This document shows, piece by piece, positions 52,112-60,764 of a stretch of DNA of 63,245 nt. Under the pieces are notes generated by a model. That model had not been told where the DNA came from and ran no database searches. It was given only the letters and a program-made list of their open reading frames with translations. The position numbers and the translations under genes are program-made. Positions within the stretch are counted from its first letter, which is position 1. Each line of letters begins with the position of its first letter. The stretch is taken from the NCBI GenBank assembly GCA_902574695.1, contig CACGON010000005.1:1-63245 (forward strand), in the 5' to 3' direction. The DNA comes from an uncultured Pelagibacteraceae bacterium (GTDB lineage: Bacteria; Pseudomonadota; Alphaproteobacteria; Pelagibacterales; Pelagibacteraceae).

Positions 52112-52947
52112 TGGAAACTTTAAATTTAAACGAGATAATAAATCTATTATCAGTTCTTGCACTAGCAGCGGCTGTCGCTGGTTTTATGGCTGGACTCCTT
52201 GGGGTAGGGGGAGGAATAATAATGGTTCCAGCTTTATATTATGCATTTACTGTTTTAGATTTTGATATTGTAACAAGAATGCATTTGTCTGTAGGTACTT
52301 CTTTAGCGATAATTATACCAACCTCAATTATCTCAACAAAAACTCACATGGAGTATGATGCAGTTGATTTTGGTATGGTAAAGTCCTTTGGCTTATTTAT
52401 CCTTACAGGAGTAATTGCAGGAACTTTTTTAGCTGTAAATATGAAAACTCCAGCATTAGTTTTATTTTTTTCTATTTTTGCTTTTATGGTTGGATTATTT
52501 TTTATTTTTTTAAGAGAAAAGTTGGTCGATAATCCAAAGAAAATATCTGAATTCGTGAAAAAAATTTCTGGCATAATAATTGGCTTTATATCTGTACCCT
52601 TAGGTATTGGAGGCGGCTCTTTGATGGTTCCTTTTATGAGAACGTTTGGCTATGACATAAGAAAATCTATTGGAACAGCTGCAGCCGTAGGATTTTTAAT
52701 AGCTGTTAGTGGAACAATTACAATGATATCTGGTGGAAAAATAATTAACAACGTAAATACACCTTTTAGTTTTGGTTATATTAATTTATTAGGTTTTTTA
52801 GTTTTCGTACCTGTGACAATGATAATGGCTCGTTTAGGCGCAAAAGCTGTTTATAAAATAGATAAGAAATTATTAAGTAAGATTTTTGGAACATTTCTTA
52901 TAGTTGTTTCAATAAGATCATTTATTGAATATTTAAATATAAGCTAA
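52111..52947 (+). CDS. TauE/SafE-family permease
   Basis: 278 residues, eight or so helices. The two family repeats each have a glycine motif: GFMAGLLGVGGGIIMVPALY and GFISVPLGIGGGSLMVPFM. HLSVGTSLA and RKSIGTAAAVGF are also typical. The family exports sulfite, sulfoacetate or small organic acids. Paralogous to 54278-55111, with malonyl-CoA decarboxylase in between. Substrate open; sulfite or malonate-related anion are both possible. Confidence 0.92.
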   Translation: METLNLNEIINLLSVLALAAAVAGFMAGLLGVGGGIIMVPALYYAFTVLDFDIVTRMHLSVGTSLAIIIPTSIISTKTHMEYDAVDFGMVKSFGLFILTGVIAGTFLAVNMKTPALVLFFSIFAFMVGLFFIFLREKLVDNPKKISEFVKKISGIIIGFISVPLGIGGGSLMVPFMRTFGYDIRKSIGTAAAVGFLIAVSGTITMISGGKIINNVNTPFSFGYINLLGFLVFVPVTMIMARLGAKAVYKIDKKLLSKIFGTFLIVVSIRSFIEYLNIS

Positions 52948-52966
52948 TTAATATATAGATAATAAA

Positions 52967-54271
52967 ATGTTTAATTTAAAAGATATTATTTCATCCATTG
53001 CTGATGCTGGAAAGAAATTATTTAAAAAAAATGTTGTAGCTAAAAAAAATGATGTTGAAACTATAATATCTCTTTGTGATGATTTGCTTTCAAATAAAGG
53101 CGCTGCTTTTGGTATAACAGTTGCAAGAGATGTTACAGAATTATATCAGACATTATCATATGAAAATAAATTATTATTTTTTAAAAAAATAAATGAAAAA
53201 TATAAACCAAGCCATAGCAAAGTAGAAGCAGCTATCGAAGTATATAAGAAAAAACAAGATGACAAAAATTTGTTTGACTTATTCAGAATTGCAGAAGGAA
53301 AAAGAAGAGAGTTATTCACGAGAATGAATATGGCACCAAACGGAACACCTGTAATTCTAAGTATAAGAGAAGATTTAATTAATTTTCTAAAAGATAATAA
53401 TGAACTTAAATCATTAGATAATGATTTAAGGCACTTGTTTAAATCATGGTTTAATCCAGGCTTTTTAAAACTAGAAAAAATTACTTGGGAAACTAAGGCG
53501 GCTATTTTAGAAAAAATTATTAAATACGAGCGTGTTCATCATATTAAAGACATGAGTGATCTTAAAATAAGATTGGGAGAAGATAGAAGATTTTTTTCTT
53601 ATTTCCATCCAGCGCTCGATGATGAACCAATTATATTTGTTCAAGTTGCATTAACAAAAGGTTTAGGTAAATCAATACAAGAATTGCTTAAACCAACAAC
53701 TGCTGGTGATAAAAAAAATGATACAGCAACTTTTTATTCTATCAGCAATTGTCAAGAGGGGTTATCAAGAGTTACATTAGGAAATTTTTTAATTAAAAGA
53801 GTAGTATATGAAATACAAGAAGAATTACCTCATATTAAAAATTTTGGAACATTATCACCAATTCCAGGTTTTAGAGACTGGTTTTCCTATTTAGATGATC
53901 AAAAAATTAAAACAATTACTGGCTCAACTTCTGACAGTATTAATTTTCTTAAATCATCAGATCTTAAAATTGGAGACACAAGAATTTTAGAAAACAAAGA
54001 GTCTATGATTAAATTAGTAATGCATTATTTAATTAATGAAAAAAATAAAAAAGGATTTCCTGTAAATGACGTAAGTAGATTTCATTTAGGAAATGGAGCA
54101 ATAATAGATGATATTAATATAAATGCCAACGTCTCAGAGGTAGGATTTAAAAGATCTTTTGGAATTATGGTTAATTATTTGTACGAATTAAAAAATATTG
54201 AGCAAAATCATGAAAATTATATTAATAATAAAAAAATTAATGTTTCAGATAAACTAAAGAAATATTTGTAG
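52967..54271 (+). CDS. Malonyl-CoA decarboxylase
   Basis: 434 residues. MCD fold with helical N-domain (RELFTRMNMAPNGT, SWFNPGFLKLEKITWETKA) and GNAT-like catalytic domain (DRRFFSYFHPALDDEPIIFVQVALT, then YSISNCQEGLSRVTLGNFLIKRVV and PIPGFRDWF, and FHLGNGA). The Ser in SNCQEGL and the His in SRFHLGNGA fit the known catalytic positions. Converts malonyl-CoA to acetyl-CoA and CO2. It sits between two TauE/SafE paralogues. No N-terminal transit peptide, as expected for a bacterium. Confidence 0.94.
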   Translation: MFNLKDIISSIADAGKKLFKKNVVAKKNDVETIISLCDDLLSNKGAAFGITVARDVTELYQTLSYENKLLFFKKINEKYKPSHSKVEAAIEVYKKKQDDKNLFDLFRIAEGKRRELFTRMNMAPNGTPVILSIREDLINFLKDNNELKSLDNDLRHLFKSWFNPGFLKLEKITWETKAAILEKIIKYERVHHIKDMSDLKIRLGEDRRFFSYFHPALDDEPIIFVQVALTKGLGKSIQELLKPTTAGDKKNDTATFYSISNCQEGLSRVTLGNFLIKRVVYEIQEELPHIKNFGTLSPIPGFRDWFSYLDDQKIKTITGSTSDSINFLKSSDLKIGDTRILENKESMIKLVMHYLINEKNKKGFPVNDVSRFHLGNGAIIDDININANVSEVGFKRSFGIMVNYLYELKNIEQNHENYINNKKINVSDKLKKYL

Positions 54272-54277
54272 GTTTCT

Positions 54278-55111
54278 TTGATTGATATAATTTTATCCAA
54301 TAATTATATTTTTTTTATTATACTGATGATAATTGCGGCCATTCCTGTGGGTTTTTGTGCTGGATTATTTGGAATAGGTGGTGGCTTAATATCAGTACCT
54401 TTCCTTTTTTTTATTTTTGATACTTTAATTATAGATAAAGAATATCTGATGCACTTATCTGTTGGCACAGCGTTTTCAATAACTATTATGACATCATCAG
54501 CCTCTGTTATGACACACAGAAAACATGGAGCAGTAGACTTCAATTTGTTAAAAACATTTGGTTTATTTGTTGGTATTGGAGTCATATTTGGAACTTTATT
54601 AGCATCACTTTTGAATACAAAAACCCTAGTTTTATTCTTTTCATTTATTGTATATTTTTTTGGAGCCTACCTTCTTTTAATTCAAGAAAGTTCAAAAATT
54701 GCTAAAAAAAAATTTAGCATTTTATCAAAAGTAATATTGGGGTTTTTTTCAGGATTTATATCAGCACCTATGGGAATAACAGGAGCAATGATAAACGTAC
54801 CAATACTTAAGTATTTTGGCTATAATATCAAAAGAGCCATAGGTACCGCAGCTTCCATCGGATTTATAATATCTTTATTTGGTGCAATTGGATTTTTTAC
54901 TTCTGGCACTCTGTTGAAGGTAGATTTACCACTGAGTGTTGGTTTTATAAATATACCTGCGTTTTTAATTTTTGTTCCAATTACAACAATAATGGCTAGA
55001 GTTGGCGCGAACACAGTCCATTCTATGAATAGGATTAAAGTACAAAAATTTTTTGGAATATTTCTTTATATTATAGGAACAATTTTTATTTACCGATTTT
55101 TAAATCTTTAA
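54278..55111 (+). CDS. TauE/SafE-family permease, second copy
   Basis: 277 residues, starting at a TTG six bases after the MCD stop; the first in-frame ATG would delete part of helix 1. Repeats: GFCAGLFGIGGGLISVPFLF and GFISAPMGITGAMINVPILK. HLSVGTAFSI and KRAIGTAASIGF match the first copy, so this is a tandem-type paralogue separated by the MCD gene. Function as for the other copy, with a second-repeat glycine motif that is less canonical (GITGAM). Confidence 0.9.
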   Translation: MIDIILSNNYIFFIILMIIAAIPVGFCAGLFGIGGGLISVPFLFFIFDTLIIDKEYLMHLSVGTAFSITIMTSSASVMTHRKHGAVDFNLLKTFGLFVGIGVIFGTLLASLLNTKTLVLFFSFIVYFFGAYLLLIQESSKIAKKKFSILSKVILGFFSGFISAPMGITGAMINVPILKYFGYNIKRAIGTAASIGFIISLFGAIGFFTSGTLLKVDLPLSVGFINIPAFLIFVPITTIMARVGANTVHSMNRIKVQKFFGIFLYIIGTIFIYRFLNL

Positions 55112-55114
55112 CAA

Positions 55115-55561
55115 TTAATTTTCTGCAGTTATATTTAATTTAATTAAACTTTTTTTACCAACCTCTTTACACCACAGCTCATAACTTTCACACATACGCC
55201 ACAATAAATCAAAAGAATTTTGAGTGTTTGATAAAGGAAAGGCACTTTTTGCAAAATATGTATTATTTGAAAAATTAAGTTTTTCCATAACAGTATCTCT
55301 TTGCACTTTTAATAGATTGATAGTTTCTTCTGGAATTTTTAATTTAGTCTCTTTATTTATAAAATTATTTTCTCTTATGTCGTCAAATAATTCATTGTGA
55401 AAGTTTCCACACTTAATATTTATATATTCTTTAGATACAGAAAACATTTCAATTGCTTCGATTAAAGTAATGCCAGGATTATCATCTTTAATTTTTGATA
55501 CATCGTTATATATTTTTTCTGCAACGTATAGCATAAGTGGTTTGGAACTATCTTTTTTCAT
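55115..55561 (-). CDS. Conserved hypothetical protein
   Basis: 148 residues, soluble, mainly helical; not recognised. It has KPLMLYVAEKIYNDVSKIKDD, a central KIPEETINLLKVQRDTVMEKL and a Cys/Trp-rich end LLWRMCESYELWCKEVG. The Trp/Cys block might bind a ligand, but no function can be assigned. Lies 7 bases downstream of the peroxiredoxin gene and 3 bases from the convergent TauE-like stop. Confidence 0.7.
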   Translation of the reverse strand: MKKDSSKPLMLYVAEKIYNDVSKIKDDNPGITLIEAIEMFSVSKEYINIKCGNFHNELFDDIRENNFINKETKLKIPEETINLLKVQRDTVMEKLNFSNNTYFAKSAFPLSNTQNSFDLLWRMCESYELWCKEVGKKSLIKLNITAEN

Positions 55562-55568
55562 TTAAAAA

Positions 55569-56033
55569 TTAAATATTTTTAATTTCTTCAAAAACTTCGT
55601 TAGCATGATCTTTGACTCTAACATTATTCCAAATCTTATGAATTTTACTATTAGCTTTAATAATGACTGTAGTTCTAATTATTCCCATATACTCTTTTCC
55701 AAGAAATTTTTTTTTACCCCATACACCATATTTTTTTAGTACTACTTTTTTTTCATCTGATAATAAATCAAATTTGAGCTTATACTTTTTCTTAAATTTT
55801 AAATGAGATTGAATACTGTCAGCAGATATACCATAAACAACTGTATTATTTTTTGACATCAAATTATTTAACTTGCTAAAGTCACGTGACTCCAAGGTAC
55901 AACCGGGAGTATCATCTTTTGGATAGAAGTATAAAACAATATTTTTTTTTTTATTTTTATTTAATTCAAATATATTTCCATCAGTAGATGGTAATTTAAA
56001 ATTAGGTGCTGTTTTATTTTCTTTAATTTTCAT
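55569..56033 (-). CDS. bcp: Peroxiredoxin of the Bcp/PrxQ family, 1-Cys type
   Basis: 154 residues. Peroxidatic Cys45 in YPKDDTPGCTLESRDF, with GISADSIQSHLKFKKKY and KYGVWGKK, all Bcp features. No second cysteine is present; the usual resolving Cys five residues later is Arg50, so it must be recycled by an external thiol. Reduces hydroperoxides. The gene follows the DmdA-like gene by three bases. Confidence 0.93.
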   Translation of the reverse strand: MKIKENKTAPNFKLPSTDGNIFELNKNKKKNIVLYFYPKDDTPGCTLESRDFSKLNNLMSKNNTVVYGISADSIQSHLKFKKKYKLKFDLLSDEKKVVLKKYGVWGKKKFLGKEYMGIIRTTVIIKANSKIHKIWNNVRVKDHANEVFEEIKNI

Positions 56034-56036
56034 AGT

Positions 56037-57185
56037 TTATAATTTTGCTGATGTTATTTTTTTTTTAGGATCATAAAAAGGTTTCTCAACAATTTTACCT
56101 TTTATATCAATACCATTAATCTCCACATCAATTAAGTTCCCAATTTGACTTTCTTCAATTGCGATCATAGCAAGAGCAATATTTTTTTTTAATCTAGGTG
56201 AGTAAACAGCTGATGTTACTTTTCCAATATCTTTATTATTTTTTTTAATCTTCCAAAATATAGTATTAGGTCCTTCAAGAGGATCACAATCTATTATTAA
56301 TCCAATTTGTTTTCTGTTGATCCCATTTGCTTTAATTTTCTTTAAAGCATCTTTGCCAACAAAATTTATATCTGTGTCTAAATTTACCAATCTGTCCAAA
56401 CCAACTTCAAATGGATTTGTATTTATATCTGCATCTGCATGATAAGATAACATCGCTCCTTCAATTCTTCTTATAGAAGATGTATGACCAGGCTTTAGTC
56501 CAAAATCTTTTCCAGCTTCCATTATTTTTTCCCATAATAAGTTGCCTTTTGATCCATCTCTTAAAAATAATTCATAGCCTAGTTCGCTAGACCATCCGGT
56601 TCTTGATACCACCAATGGTATTCCATCTAGTTCTAACTCACGTAACCAATAGTATTTTAGATTCTTTATGTCTTCCCCAAATAATTTTTGCATAATCTTA
56701 CCTGAATTTGGACCTTGCAATTGAAGAGGAGATACATCTGGTTCTGTAATTTTAACATTTAAACCTGAATTTACAGCAACACCTTGAGCCCATAATAAAA
56801 TATCGCTATCACCTAATGATAGCCAAAAGTGGTTTTCAGCTAACCTTAAAAGCACTGGATCATTTAATATACCACCTTCATTATTAATGATTAAAACATA
56901 TTTACACTGACCTACATTTAACTTTGATAAATCTCTTGGTGTTAATAATTGAATGAATTTGTATGCATCTGGACCAGTTATTTCAACTTGTCTTTCAACA
57001 GCCACATCGCAAAGTATTGCTTTATTAATTAAGTTCCAAAAATTTTGTTCAGGACTACCAAAATCTCGTGGAATGTACATATGGTTATAAACAGAAAAAC
57101 CAGTTGCTCCCCACTTAACAGTAGAATTAAAGAAAGGAGATTTTCGAATTTGTGTACCAAACCCAAAATCTTTTTTATTTTGCAT
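56037..57185 (-). CDS. GcvT-family aminomethyltransferase-like protein, DMSP demethylase (DmdA)-like
   Basis: 382 residues. GcvT fold in full: AVERQVEITGPDA, LTPRDLSKLNVGQCKYVLIIN, GGILNDPVLLRL, EPDVSPLQLQGPNS, VSRTGWSSELGYELFL, IRRIEGAMLSY and FVGKDALKKI. The N-terminal RKSPFFNSTVKWGATGFSVYNHMYIPRDF block is much closer to DmdA than to glycine-cleavage T proteins. DmdA demethylates dimethylsulfoniopropionate with tetrahydrofolate. SAR11 genomes carry several DmdA-related paralogues, so substrate assignment is open. No glycine cleavage gcvH/gcvP nearby. Confidence 0.92.
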   Translation of the reverse strand: MQNKKDFGFGTQIRKSPFFNSTVKWGATGFSVYNHMYIPRDFGSPEQNFWNLINKAILCDVAVERQVEITGPDAYKFIQLLTPRDLSKLNVGQCKYVLIINNEGGILNDPVLLRLAENHFWLSLGDSDILLWAQGVAVNSGLNVKITEPDVSPLQLQGPNSGKIMQKLFGEDIKNLKYYWLRELELDGIPLVVSRTGWSSELGYELFLRDGSKGNLLWEKIMEAGKDFGLKPGHTSSIRRIEGAMLSYHADADINTNPFEVGLDRLVNLDTDINFVGKDALKKIKANGINRKQIGLIIDCDPLEGPNTIFWKIKKNNKDIGKVTSAVYSPRLKKNIALAMIAIEESQIGNLIDVEINGIDIKGKIVEKPFYDPKKKITSAKL

Positions 57186-57221
57186 AATGAGCTTGTATCA
57201 AAAAAAAAAAGTTTCTAAAGA

Positions 57222-58676
57222 TTAAATTTTTTGATCGTATTGACCAATTTTTCCAGTTTTTTGTAACAAACTGTCTATAAAGTCAAAAATCTTTTTCATT
57301 CGTTCATGAGAGGTAGGACTTTCAGTCACAACTACCAAGGATGGTTTATTTGATGAAGCTCTAATCAATCCCCAAGACCCATCAGCAAAAGAAAACCTTA
57401 CACCATTTACCGTTAAAATTTCTCTTATATCTTGGTCGTCAACCTTAAATTTTTTGTTTTGAAGATCTTGAACTTGTTTTACTAATTCTTCTACAACGTC
57501 ATACTTTTCTCCATCCTTGCAAAAAGGAGCCATTGTTGGTGATTGATATGTAATAGGCAGCTCATTTATAATCTCATTCATTTTTTTATTTTTGTTATCT
57601 AGCAAATGACAAACTTGTATTGCAGAATTTATACCATCATCATAACCATAACCTAAAGGTTGGTTAAAAAAGAAGTGTCCACTTTTCTCAAATCCAGCTA
57701 AAGCGTTTTCGTTGTGAACTTTTCTTTTGATGTGGGAATGTCCTGTTTTCCAATAAATAGTTTTACAATTATTTGACGCTAGTATTTTATCTGTATTAAA
57801 TAAACCGGTAGATTTTACATCAACAATAAATTTAGATTTTTTATGTTTAGTTGATAAATTTCTAGCAATTAATAAACCTATTTTATCAGAAAAGATTTCA
57901 TTTCCTTCATTATCTATTACACCACATCTATCTCCATCACCGTCAAAACCAAAACCTATATCAGCATTATTGTCTTTAACTGATTTACTTATTGCATGAA
58001 GCATTTCCATATCTTCTGGGTTTGGATTATATTTAGGAAAAGACCAATCTAATTTACAATCTAGTTCTATGACCTCACATCCAATTCCTCTTAAAATATC
58101 GGGTGCAAAGATACCTGCAGTCCCATTTCCACATGCTACTACAGCTTTAATTTTTTTTTTGATTTTATTTCCTTTAATCAAGTTTTGCTTATAAATTTTT
58201 TGAAAATCTTTAATTGATTTCTCATTTCCTTTACCTTCGGTAAACTTATTATTTAAAGTTATTTCTTTTAATTCTTTCATTTCTTCTGGTGCATGTGTTA
58301 ATCCTTTTTTGATACCCATTTTTACACCCGTCCAACCGTTTTCATTATGACTAGCTGTAACCATTGCTACCGCATCACTATTCAAATTAAATTGTGCAAA
58401 ATAAACCATTGGAGATAATGATAACCCCAGGTCTTCAACTAAACATCCTGTAGATGTTAAACCTTTTTTTAAACTCTCTTTAATTTCTTCACTGTAAGAT
58501 CTGTAATCATGTCCAACTATTACTCTTGGATTATTTTTTTCTGTATGTTTTATTATTTGAGTACCTAGACCTTTTCCGAGATTCTCGATTCCATTTAAAT
58601 TTATGTTTTCAGGATACAACCATCGTGCGTCATATTCACGAAAGCCAAACGGATCTATTTTTATCATATCTTTCAT
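57222..58676 (-). CDS. Phosphomannomutase/phosphoglucomutase
   Basis: 484 residues. Alpha-D-phosphohexomutase family: FGFREYDARWLYPEN at the start, catalytic Ser in VTASHNENGWTG, metal loop GFDGDGDRCGVID, substrate loop GFEKSGHFFF and the C-terminal phosphate site RASSNKPSL. It interconverts hexose-6- and hexose-1-phosphates and so supplies mannose-1-P or glucose-1-P for the glycan genes and RfbA. Divergent from nrdA, separated by 144 bases. Confidence 0.94.
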   Translation of the reverse strand: MKDMIKIDPFGFREYDARWLYPENINLNGIENLGKGLGTQIIKHTEKNNPRVIVGHDYRSYSEEIKESLKKGLTSTGCLVEDLGLSLSPMVYFAQFNLNSDAVAMVTASHNENGWTGVKMGIKKGLTHAPEEMKELKEITLNNKFTEGKGNEKSIKDFQKIYKQNLIKGNKIKKKIKAVVACGNGTAGIFAPDILRGIGCEVIELDCKLDWSFPKYNPNPEDMEMLHAISKSVKDNNADIGFGFDGDGDRCGVIDNEGNEIFSDKIGLLIARNLSTKHKKSKFIVDVKSTGLFNTDKILASNNCKTIYWKTGHSHIKRKVHNENALAGFEKSGHFFFNQPLGYGYDDGINSAIQVCHLLDNKNKKMNEIINELPITYQSPTMAPFCKDGEKYDVVEELVKQVQDLQNKKFKVDDQDIREILTVNGVRFSFADGSWGLIRASSNKPSLVVVTESPTSHERMKKIFDFIDSLLQKTGKIGQYDQKI

Positions 58677-58783
58677 GTTGATATTTCTATATTTTTTTTA
58701 CTTTTTTATTGCAAAAAAATTTCTTTGTTCTATATATGTTCTGTTGATTTTTAATTTATATAGTATATTAAAGAAATCTACAT

Positions 58784-58798
58784 ACAACATATAGTTGT
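58784..58798. promoter_or_regulatory. ACAAC-N5-GTTGT inverted repeat upstream of nrdA
   Basis: The 144-base divergent region before nrdA contains ACAACATATAGTTGT, 23 bases ahead of the ATG. The AT-rich centre and its position recall an NrdR box, but the arms differ from the usual ACACTATAT form and only one clear copy is seen. Similar arms occur at 11903-11917 and 17422-17437. Confidence 0.35.
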
Positions 58799-58820
58799 TT
58801 AACTAAATATTAGGTAAAAT

Positions 58821-60764
58821 ATGAATAAATTAGTGTCTCAGGCTATCAAGAAAGCTGTCTCTGAATACAAAAATACTGAGAATTTGCAAGATTTAGGCAA
58901 AGATAAAAGACCTGATCTTTTTTCATTAAATACTAATACTGAACTATTTCAAAACTCCAAAGGTATAACAATCAAAATTGATAGAAGCAGGGATGAAAAC
59001 CTCACTGACTTTGGTAAGGCAACACTTAGCGATAGATACCTGGGTGAGAACGAATCCTTCCAAGACCTTTTTGCAAGAGTTGCAAGTCATTACGCAGATG
59101 ACAATTTACATGCCCAAAGAATTTATAATTACATAAGCAATTTATGGTTTATGCCAGCTACACCAGTTTTATCTAATGGTGGAACCAAAAGAGGACTTCC
59201 AATCTCGTGTTTTTTAAATGAAGCTGGAGATAGTTTAAATGGAATTTTAGATTTATGGAGTGAAAACGTTTGGTTAGCTGCTCGAGGTGGAGGAATAGGA
59301 AGTTACTGGGGTAACTTAAGATCAATTGGAGAAAAAATTGGAAGAGTTGGAAAAACTTCTGGAATAATTCCTTTCATTAAAGTGATGGACTCTTTAACTA
59401 TGGCAATTAGCCAGGGATCTTTAAGAAGAGGCTCTGCTGCTTGTTATTTACCTATTGACCATCCAGAAATTGAAGAGTTTATAGAAATGAGAAGACCAAC
59501 CGGTGGTGATCCAAATCGAAAAGCTTTAAACTTGCACCACGGAGTTTTAGTTTCAGATGCATTCATGAGAGCTGTTGAACTTGATGAACAATGGGCTTTA
59601 AAAAGTCCAAAAGATGGAGCGGTGCAAGCCACAGTATCAGCTAGAAATTTATGGATTAGACTTTTAACAGCAAGAATTGAAACTGGTGAACCATACATCA
59701 TTTACATTGATACAGTTAATAGGATGATACCACAACATCATAAGCTTGCAGGATTAACAGTTAAAACATCTAATCTTTGTAGTGAAATTACTTTGCCAAC
59801 TGGAATTGATAAAGAAGGTAGAGACAGAACAGCTGTTTGTTGTCTGTCATCTTTAAACGTTGAGAAATACGATGAATGGAAAGAAGATGAAAATTTCATA
59901 GGAGATGTAATGAGATTTCTAGATAACGTACTAACAGATTTTATTGAAAATGCCCCTGAGCAATTTAGTGATGCTACTTATTCTGCCATTAAAGAGAGAA
60001 GTGTTGGTTTAGGCGTTATGGGATTACACTCTTTCTTTCAAAAAAAAATGATCCCACTCGAGTCAGTAATGAGCAAAGCATGGAATAAAAAAATCTTTGA
60101 GCGTATTCATAAATATGTAGACAAAGCATCTAAAGAATTAGCTGAAGAAAGAGGTCCTTGCCCTGATGCTGCAGACTACGGAATTAACGAAAGATTTTCA
60201 AATAAAACAGCAATCGCACCAACGGCTTCAATCTCTATTATTTGTGGAGGAACATCTCCAGGTGTGGAACCTATTGCAGCAAATAGTTATACACATAAAA
60301 CTCTTTCAGGATCCTTCAACGTTAGAAACAGACATCTTAAACAGTTATTAGAAAAATACGGTAAGAATAATGATGAAGTTTGGTCAAGCATTACAACAAA
60401 CCAAGGATCAGTATCACACTTGGATTTTTTAACTCAAAATGAAAAAGATGTATTTAAAACTGCTTTTGAATTAGATCAAAAATGGATAATAGAATTAAGT
60501 GCTGACAGAACACCACATATTTCTCAAGCACAATCAATAAACATATTTTTACCTGCAGATGTACACAAGAAAGAGTTACATCAAATACATTTTCAAGCAT
60601 GGAAAAAGGGTTTGAAAAGCTTGTATTATTGCAGGTCAAAATCAATTCAACGTGCTGAAAATGTTAATGACGCAAATTCAACAGACATTACAGCCAACGT
60701 TTATAAATCAAAAAAACAACAAGACGACCAACCAGAATACGAGGAGTGTTTATCATGTCAGTAA
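58821..60764 (+). CDS. nrdA: Ribonucleoside-diphosphate reductase large subunit
   Basis: 647 residues. Class I catalytic subunit: PISCFLNEAGDSL (first active Cys), GGGIGSYWGNLRSIG, RRGSAACYLPIDHPEI, the radical-site SNLCSEITLP (Cys and Glu), the partner Cys in CCLSSLN, and the C-terminal redox tail ECLSCQ. It starts directly in the catalytic domain: the ~100-residue N-terminal ATP-cone of most NrdA proteins (about 760 residues) is absent, so the overall-activity allosteric site is missing. Its last ten bases overlap nrdB. Confidence 0.96.
   Translation: MNKLVSQAIKKAVSEYKNTENLQDLGKDKRPDLFSLNTNTELFQNSKGITIKIDRSRDENLTDFGKATLSDRYLGENESFQDLFARVASHYADDNLHAQRIYNYISNLWFMPATPVLSNGGTKRGLPISCFLNEAGDSLNGILDLWSENVWLAARGGGIGSYWGNLRSIGEKIGRVGKTSGIIPFIKVMDSLTMAISQGSLRRGSAACYLPIDHPEIEEFIEMRRPTGGDPNRKALNLHHGVLVSDAFMRAVELDEQWALKSPKDGAVQATVSARNLWIRLLTARIETGEPYIIYIDTVNRMIPQHHKLAGLTVKTSNLCSEITLPTGIDKEGRDRTAVCCLSSLNVEKYDEWKEDENFIGDVMRFLDNVLTDFIENAPEQFSDATYSAIKERSVGLGVMGLHSFFQKKMIPLESVMSKAWNKKIFERIHKYVDKASKELAEERGPCPDAADYGINERFSNKTAIAPTASISIICGGTSPGVEPIAANSYTHKTLSGSFNVRNRHLKQLLEKYGKNNDEVWSSITTNQGSVSHLDFLTQNEKDVFKTAFELDQKWIIELSADRTPHISQAQSINIFLPADVHKKELHQIHFQAWKKGLKSLYYCRSKSIQRAENVNDANSTDITANVYKSKKQQDDQPEYEECLSCQ

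Noticed and set aside
52071-52265. Overlapping open frame across the dusA/TauE junction
   Set aside because: It lies in another frame of two well-supported genes, has no ribosome site and no recognisable domain.
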